Below are positions 43,660 through 52,819 of a stretch of DNA of 64,000 nucleotides, one piece after another. The stretch lies in assembly GCF_900111125.1 (NCBI RefSeq), contig NZ_FOGE01000003.1, positions 248,001 through 312,000 on the forward strand, in the 5' to 3' direction. The translations under genes and the position numbers were made by a program. The stretch comes from Sphingobium sp. YR768 (GTDB lineage Bacteria; Pseudomonadota; Alphaproteobacteria; Sphingomonadales; Sphingomonadaceae). A model generated the notes under the pieces. The model saw nothing but the letters and a program-made list of their open reading frames with translations. It did no database searches and was not told the DNA's origin. Every line of letters begins with the position of its first letter. Positions within the stretch are counted from its first letter, which is position 1.

Positions 43660-44712
43660 GTGAAGAAGTTCGCTCTGCTCGCCGCCACGACCGCGAGTGT
43701 TTTCAGCCTTGCCGCCTGCGGCGACCAGACCGGCGGCGCCGGCGCGACCCGCGACCAGATCCGCGCGGTCGGTTCCTCCACCGTCTACCCCTTTGCCACG
43801 GCGGTCGCCGAACTGTTCGTGCAGGGCAATGCCGGCATGAAGTCGCCGATCGTCGAATCGACCGGCACCGGCGGCGGCATGAAGCTGTTCTGCGCGGGCG
43901 TGGGCGCCCAGCATCCCGACATTGAAGACGCATCGCGCCGCATCAAGAAGTCGGAATATGAACAGTGCCAGGCCAATGGCGTGAAGGACATCATCGAAAT
44001 CCAGATCGGCGTCGACGGCCTGGCCTTTGCCGAATCGAAAAAGGGTCCGGGCCTGAAGCTGACCCCCAAGATCGTCTATGAAGCGCTGGCCGCCAATCCC
44101 TATGGCAAGGGTCCGAATAAGGCCCAGACCTGGAAGGATGTGGACCCCAGCCTGCCGGCGATCGCCATCTCCGTCTTCGGTCCGCCCTCGACCAGCGGCA
44201 CCCGCGACTCGCTCGCCGAACTGATCCTGGAAAAGGGATGCCAGAGCGACGAGGCGATGAAGGCGCTCAAGGAAAAGAGCGAGGACGAATATAAGGCGAC
44301 CTGCACCCGCATCCGCGAAGACGGCAAATATGTGGATTCGGGCGAGAATGACAATCTGATCGTCCAGAAGCTGAACGCCAATCCCAACGCCGTCGGCGTG
44401 TTCGGCTACAGCTTCCTGGAGGAAAATAAGGACACGCTGAACGACGTGCCGATCAATGGCGTCGAGGCGACCTATGAAACGGTGTCGACCGGCCAGTATC
44501 CTGGCGCGCGCCCGCTCTACATCTATGTGAAGAAGGCGCATATGCAGGCCATTCCGGGCCTTCAGGCCTATCTCAATGCCTTCGCCGCCAACTGGGCGCC
44601 CGACGGCGCACTGACCAAGCGCGGCATGGTCGCCGCGCCGGAAGACGTGCGCAAGAAGAGCGCCGAGACGGTCAAGTCGCTGACCGTGCTCGACGGCTCC
44701 GACCTCAAATAA
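43660..44712 (+). CDS. pstS: Phosphate-binding lipoprotein PstS
   Basis: High-affinity phosphate-binding protein of the Pst transporter (350 aa), anchored by a lipobox (FSLAAC). The GTG at 43660 is the start because GGAGG sits 5 nt upstream and the in-frame ATG at 43648 overlaps that ribosome binding site. Phosphate-binding motifs include AVGSSTVYPFA, ESTGTGGGMKLF and PPSTSGTRDSLAELI. First gene of pstSCAB-phoU-phoB. Confidence 0.95.
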   Translation: MKKFALLAATTASVFSLAACGDQTGGAGATRDQIRAVGSSTVYPFATAVAELFVQGNAGMKSPIVESTGTGGGMKLFCAGVGAQHPDIEDASRRIKKSEYEQCQANGVKDIIEIQIGVDGLAFAESKKGPGLKLTPKIVYEALAANPYGKGPNKAQTWKDVDPSLPAIAISVFGPPSTSGTRDSLAELILEKGCQSDEAMKALKEKSEDEYKATCTRIREDGKYVDSGENDNLIVQKLNANPNAVGVFGYSFLEENKDTLNDVPINGVEATYETVSTGQYPGARPLYIYVKKAHMQAIPGLQAYLNAFAANWAPDGALTKRGMVAAPEDVRKKSAETVKSLTVLDGSDLK

Positions 44713-44723
44713 GCGAAGGCCTG

Positions 44724-46118
44724 ATGACCGGACCAGCCATCCTCCTGCTGCTCGCGGGCCTGGGCGCCATCGCCTGGGTCAGCGCCCGCGCCCGCGCGCT
44801 GCGGTTACAGACCGTAGCGCGCGCCACCGGGCGGCGTGACGCCGTCCACTCGCTGCCCGGCTATCATGGCTGGTATGTCGCGCTGTGGACGCTGATCCCC
44901 GCCGGCCTGTTCCTGGCCGTCTGGGCCAATGTGTCGCCCGGACTGGTGACGCAGGCCGTGCTGGCCGATCCGGCGGCGCAGAGCCTGCCCCTCGACGCCT
45001 TCTCCCGGTCCGCCGTCCTTGGCGAAGCGCGGGCGATCGCCACAGGATTGCAGTCCGGCGCCTTCAACCCGGCCAGCCAGGCGCTGGTCGAACCCTATAG
45101 TGCCGCGCTGAACACCTATGGCGTGGCCGGCGCGGTGCTGGCGCTGATTTTGGCCTTTGCAGGCGGCGCCTATGCCTTTACCCGCGTCCGTCCCGATTTC
45201 CGGGCGCGCACGCGGGTCGAGCGGCTGGTGATGGCGACCCTGCTGGTCGCATCGCTGCTGGCGATCGTCACCACGCTGGGCATCGTCGCCTCGCTGCTGT
45301 GGGAGAGCTTCCGCTTCTTCTCCATGGTGAACCCCATCGACTTCCTGTTCGGCCTGAAATGGTCGCCGCAGTCGGCCGCCATGGGCTATGGCAATGACGA
45401 TGCGTTCGGCGCGGTGCCGCTCTTCTGGGGCACCATCTTCATCGGCGCGATCATCGCCATGATCGTGGCGATCCCGCTGGGCCTGATGAGCGCGGTCTAT
45501 CTGACCCAATATGCCAGTTCGACCGTCCGCAAATGGATGAAGCCGATCCTGGAAGTGCTCGCGGGCGTGCCCACAGTGGTCTACGGCTATTTCGCCGCAC
45601 TGACGGTGGCCCCGGCCCTGCGCGATCTGGCCGTGTCGGTCGGCATCCATGGTGCCTCTTCGGAAAGCGCGCTGGCCGCAGGGCTGGTGATGGGCGTGAT
45701 GATCATTCCCTTCGTATCCTCCATGGCCGACGACAGCATCGCCGCCGTGCCGCAATCGATGCGCGACGGCAGTCTGGCGATGGGCGCGACGACCAGTGAG
45801 ACGATTACCCGCGTCCTCATTCCCGCCGCCCTCCCCGGCGTCGTCGGCGGCGTGCTGCTGGCCGTCAGCCGTGCGATCGGCGAAACGATGATCGTGGTGA
45901 TGGCCGCTGGCCTTGCCGCCAACATGACCGCCAATCCCTTCGCCAGCGTGACCACCGTGACGACCCAGATCGTCCAGTTGCTGACCGGCGATCAGGAGTT
46001 CGACAGCGCCAAGACGCTGGCGGCCTTCGCGCTGGGACTGGTGCTGTTCATCGTCACCCTGCTGCTCAACATCGTGGCCCTGCGGGTCGTGAAGAAATAT
46101 CGCGAGGCTTACGAATGA
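44724..46118 (+). CDS. pstC: Phosphate ABC transporter permease PstC
   Basis: Inner-membrane permease (464 aa). The extended N-terminal region (two extra membrane segments and a 100-residue insert) is usual for the alphaproteobacterial form; enteric PstC is about 320 aa. The EAA-type loop is AMGATTSETITRVLIPAALPGV near residue 352. Pairs with PstA. A composite repeat follows, so transcription of pstA must pass through it. Confidence 0.94.
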   Translation: MTGPAILLLLAGLGAIAWVSARARALRLQTVARATGRRDAVHSLPGYHGWYVALWTLIPAGLFLAVWANVSPGLVTQAVLADPAAQSLPLDAFSRSAVLGEARAIATGLQSGAFNPASQALVEPYSAALNTYGVAGAVLALILAFAGGAYAFTRVRPDFRARTRVERLVMATLLVASLLAIVTTLGIVASLLWESFRFFSMVNPIDFLFGLKWSPQSAAMGYGNDDAFGAVPLFWGTIFIGAIIAMIVAIPLGLMSAVYLTQYASSTVRKWMKPILEVLAGVPTVVYGYFAALTVAPALRDLAVSVGIHGASSESALAAGLVMGVMIIPFVSSMADDSIAAVPQSMRDGSLAMGATTSETITRVLIPAALPGVVGGVLLAVSRAIGETMIVVMAAGLAANMTANPFASVTTVTTQIVQLLTGDQEFDSAKTLAAFALGLVLFIVTLLLNIVALRVVKKYREAYE

Positions 46119-46130
46119 GCCCGGAACTTC

Positions 46131-46273
46131 AACATCCGTTCGCCCTGAGCCTGTCTAAGCCTGTCCCGAGCGACGCCTCAGGCGGCGTCGAAGGGGGCTC
46201 GCCTGAGCGACGCGAAGGCTCTGCGCTTCGCTCCGCTCAGCAAAGGGCTTCGACTTCGCTCAGCCCGAACGGG
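46131..46273. repeat. Composite palindromic repeat inside the pst operon
   Basis: The pstC-pstA gap begins ATCCGTTCGCCCTGAGCC and ends GACTTCGCTCAGCCCGAACGG, with inner dyads such as GCGACGCCTCAGGCGGCGTCG. Same family as copies near 6.2, 7.7, 12.2, 16.6 and 51.1 kb. No TSD is obvious. Confidence 0.8.
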
Positions 46274-46284
46274 GATATGCTATC

Positions 46285-47529
46285 ATGACCGCTCAACGTC
46301 TCCCCACCGACTGGAAGTCCGATGCGATGCGCAAGCGGATCGCCCGGCGCTATGGTGCCGAGCGCCGCTTCAAGCTGGCCGGTCTGGCTGCCGTCGCTTT
46401 GTCCGCCGCCTTCCTCGCCTTCCTGCTCTTCACCATGATGGGCAATGGCCTGCGCGGCTTCACCCGGACCGAGATTGCGCTGACGGTCGACTTCCCGGCA
46501 TCGCCGTTGCTGCTCGATCCCAATGCGATCACCGACGAGGCACTGGCGAACGCCAACCTGCCTATGGTGACCGGCGAAGTGGCGAAGAAGGCGCTGGGCG
46601 GTGACGCCGACGCGCTGCTGTCGCCCACTGCGTGGATCAGCATCCGCGATGCGATCAAGGCCGATCCCAAGATATTGAGCCGCACCGAAACGATCCGCGT
46701 GCCCGCATCCACCGCGATCGACCTTGCCGCCAAGAGCAAGGGATCGCCGGAGGCCGAAGCGGAAGTCGCGCGGCTGAAGCAACAGGGCGTGCTGTCGACC
46801 GGCATCAACTGGAACTTCCTGACCGCCAGCGATGGCACCGATCCGACGCAGGTCGGCATCTGGGGCGCGTTCAAGGGGTCGTTGCTGACGATGCTGGTGA
46901 CGCTGTTGCTCAGCTTCCCGGTTGGCGTGGCGACCGCCCTCTATCTGGAGGAATATGCGCCCAAGGCGTGGTGGACCGACATCATCGAAGTGTCGATCAA
47001 CAATCTGGCCGCCGTCCCCTCCATCATCTTCGGCCTGCTGGGCCTGTCGATCTTCCTCAACTTCCTGCACCTGCCCCGATCGGCTGCGCTGATCGGCGGC
47101 ATGACGCTGGCGCTGATGACGATGCCGGTCATCGTCATCGCCGGGCGCAACGCCATCAAGGCGGTGCCGCCCAGCATCCGCGACGCAGCGCTCGGCATCG
47201 GGGCCAGCCCGGTACAGGTGGTGTTCCAGCATGTCCTGCCACTGGCCCTTCCCGGCATCCTGACCGGCACGATCATCGGCATGGCCCGCGCGCTGGGCGA
47301 GACGGCACCGCTGCTGATGATCGGCATGCGCGCCTTCATCGCCACGCCGCCGGGCGGGATCACCGACCCTGCGACCGTGCTTCCGGTGCAGATCTTCCTG
47401 TGGTCGGACGAAGTCTCCAAGGGTTTCGTTGAAAAGACCTCTGCCGCCATCATCGTTTTGCTGGTCTTCCTGCTCGCGATGAACGGCCTCGCCATCTACC
47501 TGCGCAACAAGTTTGAAACACGGTGGTAA
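46285..47529 (+). CDS. pstA: Phosphate ABC transporter permease PstA, with DUF3333 domain
   Basis: Permease (414 aa) with the N-terminal DUF3333-type region (about residues 50-180), then the transport core: [30 protein letters not shown]-like segment ([16 protein letters not shown]) and the EAA loop [23 protein letters not shown]. Works with PstC, PstB and PstS. Its last codons overlap a possible GTG start of pstB. Confidence 0.94.
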   Translation: MTAQRLPTDWKSDAMRKRIARRYGAERRFKLAGLAAVALSAAFLAFLLFTMMGNGLRGFTRTEIALTVDFPASPLLLDPNAITDEALANANLPMVTGEVAKKALGGDADALLSPTAWISIRDAIKADPKILSRTETIRVPASTAIDLAAKSKGSPEAEAEVARLKQQGVLSTGINWNFLTASDGTDPTQVGIWGAFKGSLLTMLVTLLLSFPVGVATALYLEEYAPKAWWTDIIEVSINNLAAVPSIIFGLLGLSIFLNFLHLPRSAALIGGMTLALMTMPVIVIAGRNAIKAVPPSIRDAALGIGASPVQVVFQHVLPLALPGILTGTIIGMARALGETAPLLMIGMRAFIATPPGGITDPATVLPVQIFLWSDEVSKGFVEKTSAAIIVLLVFLLAMNGLAIYLRNKFETRW

Positions 47530-47537
47530 TCGACCCC

Positions 47538-48326
47538 ATGACGCAAGAACAAACCGACCTGACCATCGCCAATCCGAAGATGTCGGCCCGCGACGTCAAG
47601 GTTTTCTATGGCCCCAAACAGGCGATCAAGGGCGTGTCGATCGATGTCGACATGGACCATGTCACCGCCTTCATCGGCCCGTCGGGCTGCGGCAAGTCGA
47701 CCTTCCTGCGGACGCTGAACCGCATGAACGACACCGTCGCTTCGGCGCGGGTCGAAGGCGAAATCACGCTAGACGGCGAGAATATCTACGCCCCGACGAT
47801 GGACGTGGTGCAGTTGCGCGCGCGGGTGGGCATGGTGTTCCAGAAGCCCAATCCTTTCCCCAAGTCGATCTATGAAAATATCGCTTACGGGCCGCGCATC
47901 CACGGCTTGGCCGCGGGCAAGGCGGACATGGACGTGATCGTCGAAAAGTCGCTGCGCCGCGCCGGCCTGTGGGACGAAGTGAAGGACCGGCTGAACGATA
48001 GCGGCACCGCGCTTTCCGGCGGCCAGCAGCAGCGGCTGTGCATCGGCCGTGCGATCGCGGTGGAGCCGGAAGTCATTCTGATGGATGAGCCCTGTTCGGC
48101 GCTGGACCCGATCGCCACGGCCAAGATCGAGGAACTGATCCACGAACTGCGCGGCCGCTACGGCATCGTGATCGTGACTCATAACATGCAGCAGGCCGCC
48201 CGCGTTTCACAGCGGACCGCCTTCTTCCACCTTGGCGAACTGGTCGAATATGGCGTGACGAGCGACATCTTCACCAATCCGCGCCAGGAGCGGACCAAGG
48301 ACTATATCACCGGCCGTTACGGCTGA
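47538..48326 (+). CDS. pstB: Phosphate ABC transporter ATPase PstB
   Basis: ATPase of the Pst system (262 aa). Walker [21 protein letters not shown], signature [16 protein letters not shown], Walker [16 protein letters not shown], and the H-loop [18 protein letters not shown] are all present. ATG 47538 is taken as start; a GTG at 47523 overlapping the pstA stop is an alternative with five extra residues. Confidence 0.96.
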   Translation: MTQEQTDLTIANPKMSARDVKVFYGPKQAIKGVSIDVDMDHVTAFIGPSGCGKSTFLRTLNRMNDTVASARVEGEITLDGENIYAPTMDVVQLRARVGMVFQKPNPFPKSIYENIAYGPRIHGLAAGKADMDVIVEKSLRRAGLWDEVKDRLNDSGTALSGGQQQRLCIGRAIAVEPEVILMDEPCSALDPIATAKIEELIHELRGRYGIVIVTHNMQQAARVSQRTAFFHLGELVEYGVTSDIFTNPRQERTKDYITGRYG

Positions 48327-48356
48327 TTTTGAGGCTGATCGCCGGAGAGACGAGAC

Positions 48357-49052
48357 ATGGCTGAACATACGATCAAGGCATTTGATGAGGAGATCGACCG
48401 GCTGCGCGGGCTGATCGCCGAAATGGGCGGGCGCGCGGAAGCGGCGATCGAAAATGCGATGCTGGCGCTCCAGCGGCAGGACAAGGTGCTGGCCGCGCAA
48501 GTCGTGGCCGACGACAAGCGCATCGACGCGATCGAGGCGGAAGTCGAGAAGCTGGTCATCCAGGTGATCGCCCTGCGCGCGCCGATGGCCAACGACCTGC
48601 GCGACGTGATCGCCGCGCTCAAGATCGTCAGCGTGGTGGAACGCATTGGCGACTATGCGAAGAATATCGCCAAGCGCGTGCCGCTGATCGCGACCAACAC
48701 CCGCACGCTGGAGCCGATTTCGCTGCTGCCGTCCATGGGTCAGGTCGCCGGTGAAATGGTGCATGATGCGCTGAACGCCTTTGCCGCGCGCGACGCCGAT
48801 CTGGCGCTGGCGGTGGTGAAGCGCGATCAGGTGGTCGACGATTTCTACAACAGCGTGTTCCGCACGCTCGTCACCTTCATGGTCGAAAATCCCAAGACGA
48901 TCAGCGAGTGCGCGCATTTGCTGTTCATCGCCAAGAATATCGAGCGGATCGGCGACCATGCGACCAATGTCGCGGAAATGGTCTATTATGCCGCGACCGG
49001 CCAGACCCTGCCCGAGCGTGAGCGCGGCGCCGACCTGCAGCCGGAGGACTGA
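48357..49052 (+). CDS. phoU: Phosphate transport system regulator PhoU
   Basis: Negative regulator (231 aa) linking Pst transport to PhoR. Two PhoU helical bundles with metal motifs VVERIGDYAKNIAKR near residue 93 and AKNIERIGDHATNVAEM near 191. Standard length and place between pstB and phoB. Confidence 0.96.
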   Translation: MAEHTIKAFDEEIDRLRGLIAEMGGRAEAAIENAMLALQRQDKVLAAQVVADDKRIDAIEAEVEKLVIQVIALRAPMANDLRDVIAALKIVSVVERIGDYAKNIAKRVPLIATNTRTLEPISLLPSMGQVAGEMVHDALNAFAARDADLALAVVKRDQVVDDFYNSVFRTLVTFMVENPKTISECAHLLFIAKNIERIGDHATNVAEMVYYAATGQTLPERERGADLQPED

Positions 49053-49055
49053 TCC

Positions 49056-49757
49056 ATGGCACGGGCCAAGATGCTGCTGGTGGAGGATGACGCGGCGCTC
49101 GCCGAACTGCTCATCTGGCATTTCAAGCGGGAGGATTTCGACGTCGCCCATACGGTTGACGGCGAGGAAGCGCTGCTGATGGCGCAGGAGAATACGCCCG
49201 ACATCGTACTGCTCGACTGGATGGTCGAAAGCCTGTCCGGGATCGAGGTGTGCCGCCGCCTGCGTCGCATGAACGGCACCGCCAATGTGCCGATCATCAT
49301 GCTGACCGCGCGCGGTGAGGAAGAGGATCGGGTCCGGGGTCTCGAAACCGGCGCGGACGATTATGTGACCAAGCCCTTCTCCCCGCGCGAACTGGTGGCG
49401 CGCGTGGGCGCGGTGCTGCGCCGCGTGCGACCGGCGCTGGCCGGCGAGACGCTGACCTTCGCCGATGTCGAGATGGACACGGTGGGGCACAAGGTGCGGC
49501 GCGGCGGTCAGGTGATCCCGCTTGGTCCGACCGAATTCCGCCTGCTCAAGCATTTTCTGGAGCATCCGGGCTGGGTCTTTTCCCGTGAAAGATTGCTCGA
49601 CAGCGTGTGGGGGCAGGACAGCGATATCGAACTGCGCACGGTGGACGTGCATATCCGCCGCCTGCGCAAGGCGATCAACGCGGACGGCCAATATCAGGAC
49701 ATCATCCGCACCGTGCGGTCGGCCGGCTATGCGCTGGATACCGAGGGCATGGGCTGA
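49056..49757 (+). CDS. phoB: Phosphate regulon response regulator PhoB
   Basis: OmpR-type response regulator (233 aa). Receiver: acidic pair in LLVEDDAALAELL, phospho-Asp in DIVLLDWMVESLSG, Thr in IMLTARGEEEDRV, Lys in YVTKPFSPREL. Winged-helix DNA-binding domain: LGPTEFRLLKHFLEHPG and RTVDVHIRRLRKAI. GGAGG in the end of phoU serves as ribosome binding site, so phoB is coupled to it. Confidence 0.96.
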   Translation: MARAKMLLVEDDAALAELLIWHFKREDFDVAHTVDGEEALLMAQENTPDIVLLDWMVESLSGIEVCRRLRRMNGTANVPIIMLTARGEEEDRVRGLETGADDYVTKPFSPRELVARVGAVLRRVRPALAGETLTFADVEMDTVGHKVRRGGQVIPLGPTEFRLLKHFLEHPGWVFSRERLLDSVWGQDSDIELRTVDVHIRRLRKAINADGQYQDIIRTVRSAGYALDTEGMG

Positions 49758-49782
49758 CGCTGCGCGACCGTCATGTGAACGC

Positions 49783-49819
49783 GAAAGGCCTCTTCAGAGC
49801 GATCTGAGGGGGCCCTTTT
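49783..49819 (+). terminator. Terminator of the pho operon
   Basis: AAAGGCCTCTTCAGA pairs with TCTGAGGGGGCCCTTT (with G-T pairs) and is followed by TTTTG. It lies 25 nt after the phoB stop. Confidence 0.7.
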
Positions 49820-49911
49820 GTATTCAGCCTACGCACACATCGAATCGGGCGAGAAAGCCACAGGCGGATTGCTTCCCGCATGAGCCTGAAATTTTGGTTC
49901 GCAGAAGAAGA

Positions 49912-49986
49912 TGGCTGGGGCGGCAGGATTCGAACCTGCGCATGGCGGCATCAAAAGCCGCTGCCTTACCGCTTGGCGACGCCCCA
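49912..49986 (-). tRNA. tRNA-Gln (anticodon TTG), CCA encoded
   Basis: The minus strand folds as a complete tRNA of 75 nt: acceptor TGGGGCG/CGCCCCA, D arm with AAGCGGTAAGG, anticodon stem GCGGC/GCCGC around loop TTTTGAT (anticodon TTG), T arm GCAGG TTCGAAT CCTGC, discriminator G and encoded CCA. Confidence 0.95.
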
Positions 49987-50112
49987 GCAACGCCGATATC
50001 GCTTCGACGTGGGGACGCCATATAGCGTGTGATTGGCGAAAGGAAAGCCTAGTCATCATAGTTTGATGCCGCCAATATGCGGCCTGCCCTTTCGTCCGGA
50101 TCACACGCCTTC

Positions 50113-50622
50113 ATGTCGGTTTCCAACGCGCCTTCCGCCCAGATATCGCCTGCCTCCCCGCTGTTTCTGCGCGAGGATGAGATTCGGCGCGGCATAGAGA
50201 TGCTTTATTTCGGCTATTCGGCCCTAACCCGCTCGATCGACGAGGGCTTGGCGGCGCAGGGGCTGGGCCGGGCGCATCACCGCGCGCTCTATTTCATCTC
50301 GCGCCAGCCGGACCTGACGGTGAAGGAATTGCTGCGCCTACTGGCGATCACCAAGCAATCGCTGGGCCGGGTGCTGAGCGACCTGATCGACCGCGGCTAT
50401 ATCGAGACGCGGACCGGGACCAGCGACCGGCGGCAGAAATTGCTGCGGCTGAGCCCGTCCGGAAAGGCGCTGGAAGCGGAGATGTTCCGGGCGCTTCGCG
50501 AGAAGATGGCGACGGCCTATGCGCAGGCGGGCCAGGGTTCCGTGACCGGATTCTGGCGCGTGCTGGAGGGGCTGATTCCCGAAGCCGACCGGTCGATGGT
50601 GTTCGGACTGCGCAGCCGATAA
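50113..50622 (+). CDS. MarR family transcriptional regulator
   Basis: A 169-residue winged-helix regulator. Helices MLYFGYSALTRSIDEGL and GRAHHRALYFISRQPDLTVKEL lead into the recognition region LAITKQSLGRVLSDLIDRGYIE and the wing TSDRRQKLLRLSPSG. MarR proteins often repress the adjacent gene or themselves; the downstream gene encodes a small lipoprotein, but the target is not certain. ATG 50113 is preferred over 50077. Confidence 0.88.
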   Translation: MSVSNAPSAQISPASPLFLREDEIRRGIEMLYFGYSALTRSIDEGLAAQGLGRAHHRALYFISRQPDLTVKELLRLLAITKQSLGRVLSDLIDRGYIETRTGTSDRRQKLLRLSPSGKALEAEMFRALREKMATAYAQAGQGSVTGFWRVLEGLIPEADRSMVFGLRSR

Positions 50623-50694
50623 GGGCGGCCGCGCGAAACCTTCTGCGCCGCCACGCGCTTATCGGGCTCCTGAATCGATGAAAGAGGAGCCAAC

Positions 50695-51009
50695 ATGCGC
50701 ACATATCTTATTGCCGCGACTGCCCTGCTGACCGCAACTGGTCTGTCCGCCTGTTCGGAAAAGGCGCAGGACAATCTGGACAATGCCGGGTCGGCCATCG
50801 GCGACGATGTGAGCAATGCGGTCGATCATGCCGGTGCGAAGATCGACAACGGTCTGGATGATGCAGGCCGCGCGATCGACAATGGCGCGGCCAAGATCGG
50901 TGCGGCGACCGACAAGGCAGCGGCGGACGCGAAGCGCGAGGCTGGCGAAACCAAGCAGGATGTCAGTCAGACGCTGGAAAATGCCGGCAAGGATCTGCGC
51001 AACGAATAA
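50695..51009 (+). CDS. Small lipoprotein with amphipathic helical repeats
   Basis: A 104-residue protein with a lipobox (ATGLSACSEKA), then repeating segments of about 11-13 residues rich in Asp, Ala, Asn, Gly and Lys (DNAGSAIGDDVSNA, DHAGAKIDNGL, DDAGRAIDNGA) that would make an amphipathic helix. Similar low-complexity envelope stress proteins are common in sphingomonads; function is unknown. AGAGGAG precedes ATG 50695. Confidence 0.75.
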   Translation: MRTYLIAATALLTATGLSACSEKAQDNLDNAGSAIGDDVSNAVDHAGAKIDNGLDDAGRAIDNGAAKIGAATDKAAADAKREAGETKQDVSQTLENAGKDLRNE

Positions 51010-51023
51010 GAGCGACGGGCGGG

Positions 51024-51180
51024 TGCTGGGCCCTGGGCAAAATCAGGATAACTTTGGTATTCGTTCGCCCTGAGCCTGTCGAAGGGCCGCACTTTTTGAA
51101 GAACAGGACAGGGCTTCGACAAACTCTCCTGAGCAAGGTCGAAGGGCCGAACGAATCATATTGTAGGCACTTTGCCCTAG
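51024..51180. repeat. MITE-like composite repeat, copy 3
   Basis: Core CGTTCGCCCTGAGCCTGTCG to GTCGAAGGGCCGAACG matches copies near 12.2 and 16.6 kb. The left flank (GGGCAAAATCAGGATAACTT) matches the reverse of the 16.6-kb copy. The right end reaches the TAG stop of the minus-strand regulator gene. The terminal repeats are more decayed here. Confidence 0.65.
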
Positions 51181-51776
51181 AAAACCACATTGCGGACGAA
51201 GCGGACGGGATCGGCTTCGCGATTCGCGAACAGATAGGGGCGGTCGCTGGTGAAGATGAGAAAGTCGCCAGCGGCCACCCGACTGGGCGCCTCCCCGTCT
51301 CTTTCGACCGTCAGCACGCCTTGCATGACATAGAGCATTTCATGCCAGTCGGCGGCATCCGCTTCGGCCGGATAGACTTCGTCCGCACCCAGCGACCATG
51401 TCCATAATTCCGCTTCCCGCGCGGCCGGGACGGTGCCGAGCAGGGTGGCGCGGCTGTCGTCGCTGATCCCGCGCCAGGCGAGGCTGTCAATCCGGCTGTT
51501 GTCGCGCATGTCCGGCGGACGGACAAGGCGTGAGAAGCTGACGTCGAGCGCCTGCGCCAGCCGGTCAAGCGTGGACAGGCTGACATTCGCCTCCCCGCTT
51601 TCGATGCCGGAGATCATGCGGCGACTGACGTCCGCCTGCGCCGCCAGCGCATCCTGACTGAGGCCGCGTTCGGCGCGCAGCGCGCGGACATTGCCCGCGA
51701 CATGGGCAAGGACATCTGGCCGCTTGGGCAAGCGATCCTGCGTCGCGGCGTCTTGACTGTGCAATATAGTGCTCAT
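51177..51776 (-). CDS. XRE-family regulator with cupin domain
   Basis: A 199-residue regulator: HTH (LRAERGLSQDALAAQADVSR then RMISGIESGEANVSL) and a C-terminal cupin-like sensor domain (WHEMLYVMQGVLTVERDG). Such proteins control small-molecule transport or catabolism genes. It is divergent from the EamA exporter and both starts overlap a repeated dyad (see 51759-51799), so mutual control is likely. Confidence 0.88.
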   Translation of the reverse strand: MSTILHSQDAATQDRLPKRPDVLAHVAGNVRALRAERGLSQDALAAQADVSRRMISGIESGEANVSLSTLDRLAQALDVSFSRLVRPPDMRDNSRIDSLAWRGISDDSRATLLGTVPAAREAELWTWSLGADEVYPAEADAADWHEMLYVMQGVLTVERDGEAPSRVAAGDFLIFTSDRPYLFANREADPVRFVRNVVF

Positions 51777-51799
51777 AGGGCATGTGCATTATGTTGCAC
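51759..51799. promoter_or_regulatory. Two dyad sites at the regulator/exporter divergent start
   Basis: GTGCATTATGTTGCAC (51784-51799) has perfect 5-bp arms GTGCA/TGCAC; GTGCAATATAGTGCTC (51759-51774) is a one-mismatch version 25 bp away. They lie over the start codons of both genes, as expected for an autorepressed divergent pair. Confidence 0.55.
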
Positions 51800-52690
51800 A
51801 ATCCCGCTCTCGACAAGCCCGCTCAGCCCCGCCTGATGATCGGCCGCCCGGAACTCGCGCTGATCGGCGTGACCGTCCTGTGGGGCGGCACCTTCCTCAT
51901 CGTGCATCATGCGGTGCAGGCGACCGGGCCGTTCTTCTTCGTCGGGCTGCGTTTCGGGACGGCGGCGCTGCTGGCCCTGCCCTTCGCGCTGCCGGTGCTG
52001 CGCGGGCTGACCGCGCGGGAAATGCTGGCAGGGCTGATGATCGGGCTGGGCATCTTCATCGGCTATTCGCTCCAGACCTGGGGTCTCCAGACGATCAGCA
52101 GCAGTACATCGGCCTTCATCACGGCGGCCTATGTGCCGCTGGTGCCAATTCTCCAGTGGCTCATCCTGCGGCGGCGGCCGAGGCTGGCAAGCTGGGTCGG
52201 GGTGGCGCTGGCCTTTGCCGGGCTGGTGCTGATCGCCGCCCCGGAACAGGGATTTGCCCTGGGCAAGGGCGAGGCGCTGACCCTGATTAGCACGCTGGCG
52301 ATCGCGCTGGAAATCATCTTCATCAGCCTGTGGGCGGGCAAGGTGAATGTCGCGCGAGTGACGCTGGTGCAACTGGCGGTAACGTCGCTGCTCGCTTTTG
52401 CCTGCATGGCGCCGGCGGGTGAGGCCGTGCCGCCCTTCAACTGGATGGTGGTGCTCAGCGCCTGTGGCCTTGGTGCGATGACCGCGCTGATCCAGTTCGT
52501 GATGAACTGGGCGCAGCGGAGCGTCTCCCCCACTCGCGCCACGCTGATCTATGCCGGGGAGCCGGTATGGGCGGGCATCATCGGCCGGATCGCGGGGGAA
52601 AGGCTGCCCTCGACTGCGCTGGTCGGCGGCCTGCTGGTGGTGGCTGCCGTGATCGTCAGCGAAATCGAGTTCAAGCGGAAGAAGGGTTGA
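51791..52690 (+). CDS. EamA/DMT family transporter
   Basis: A 299-residue membrane protein with ten hydrophobic segments and two EamA repeats (LALIGVTVLWGGTFLIVHHA in the first; ALIQFVMNWAQRSVSPTRATLIYAGEPVWA in the second). DMT members export metabolites or amino acids; substrate unknown. The start is uncertain among ATG 51782, 51791 and 51836; the first two overlap an operator-like dyad. A terminator-type hairpin follows at 52737. Confidence 0.88.
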   Translation: MLHNPALDKPAQPRLMIGRPELALIGVTVLWGGTFLIVHHAVQATGPFFFVGLRFGTAALLALPFALPVLRGLTAREMLAGLMIGLGIFIGYSLQTWGLQTISSSTSAFITAAYVPLVPILQWLILRRRPRLASWVGVALAFAGLVLIAAPEQGFALGKGEALTLISTLAIALEIIFISLWAGKVNVARVTLVQLAVTSLLAFACMAPAGEAVPPFNWMVVLSACGLGAMTALIQFVMNWAQRSVSPTRATLIYAGEPVWAGIIGRIAGERLPSTALVGGLLVVAAVIVSEIEFKRKKG

Positions 52691-52736
52691 GAGCGTCGTG
52701 CGCTAAATTCGGGATGGCGTAAAGCGAGCAAAATTG

Positions 52737-52760
52737 GCCCCTCCCTTTCAAGGGAGGGGC
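52737..52760. terminator. GC-rich terminator hairpin after the EamA gene
   Basis: GCCCCTCCCT, loop TTCA, then AGGGAGGGGC, followed by TTATATA. It lies between the convergent ends of the transporter and enoyl-CoA hydratase genes. Confidence 0.6.
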
Positions 52761-52819
52761 TTATATAGTGTTCCCACGCAAATCCGTCATTTAACGGCGC
52801 TTTAATGCCTCAGCGCCGC

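Noticed and set aside
48207-49691. 494-codon minus-strand open frame opposite phoU and phoB
   Set aside because: Antisense to two certain Pho genes; composition is that of a frame shadow.
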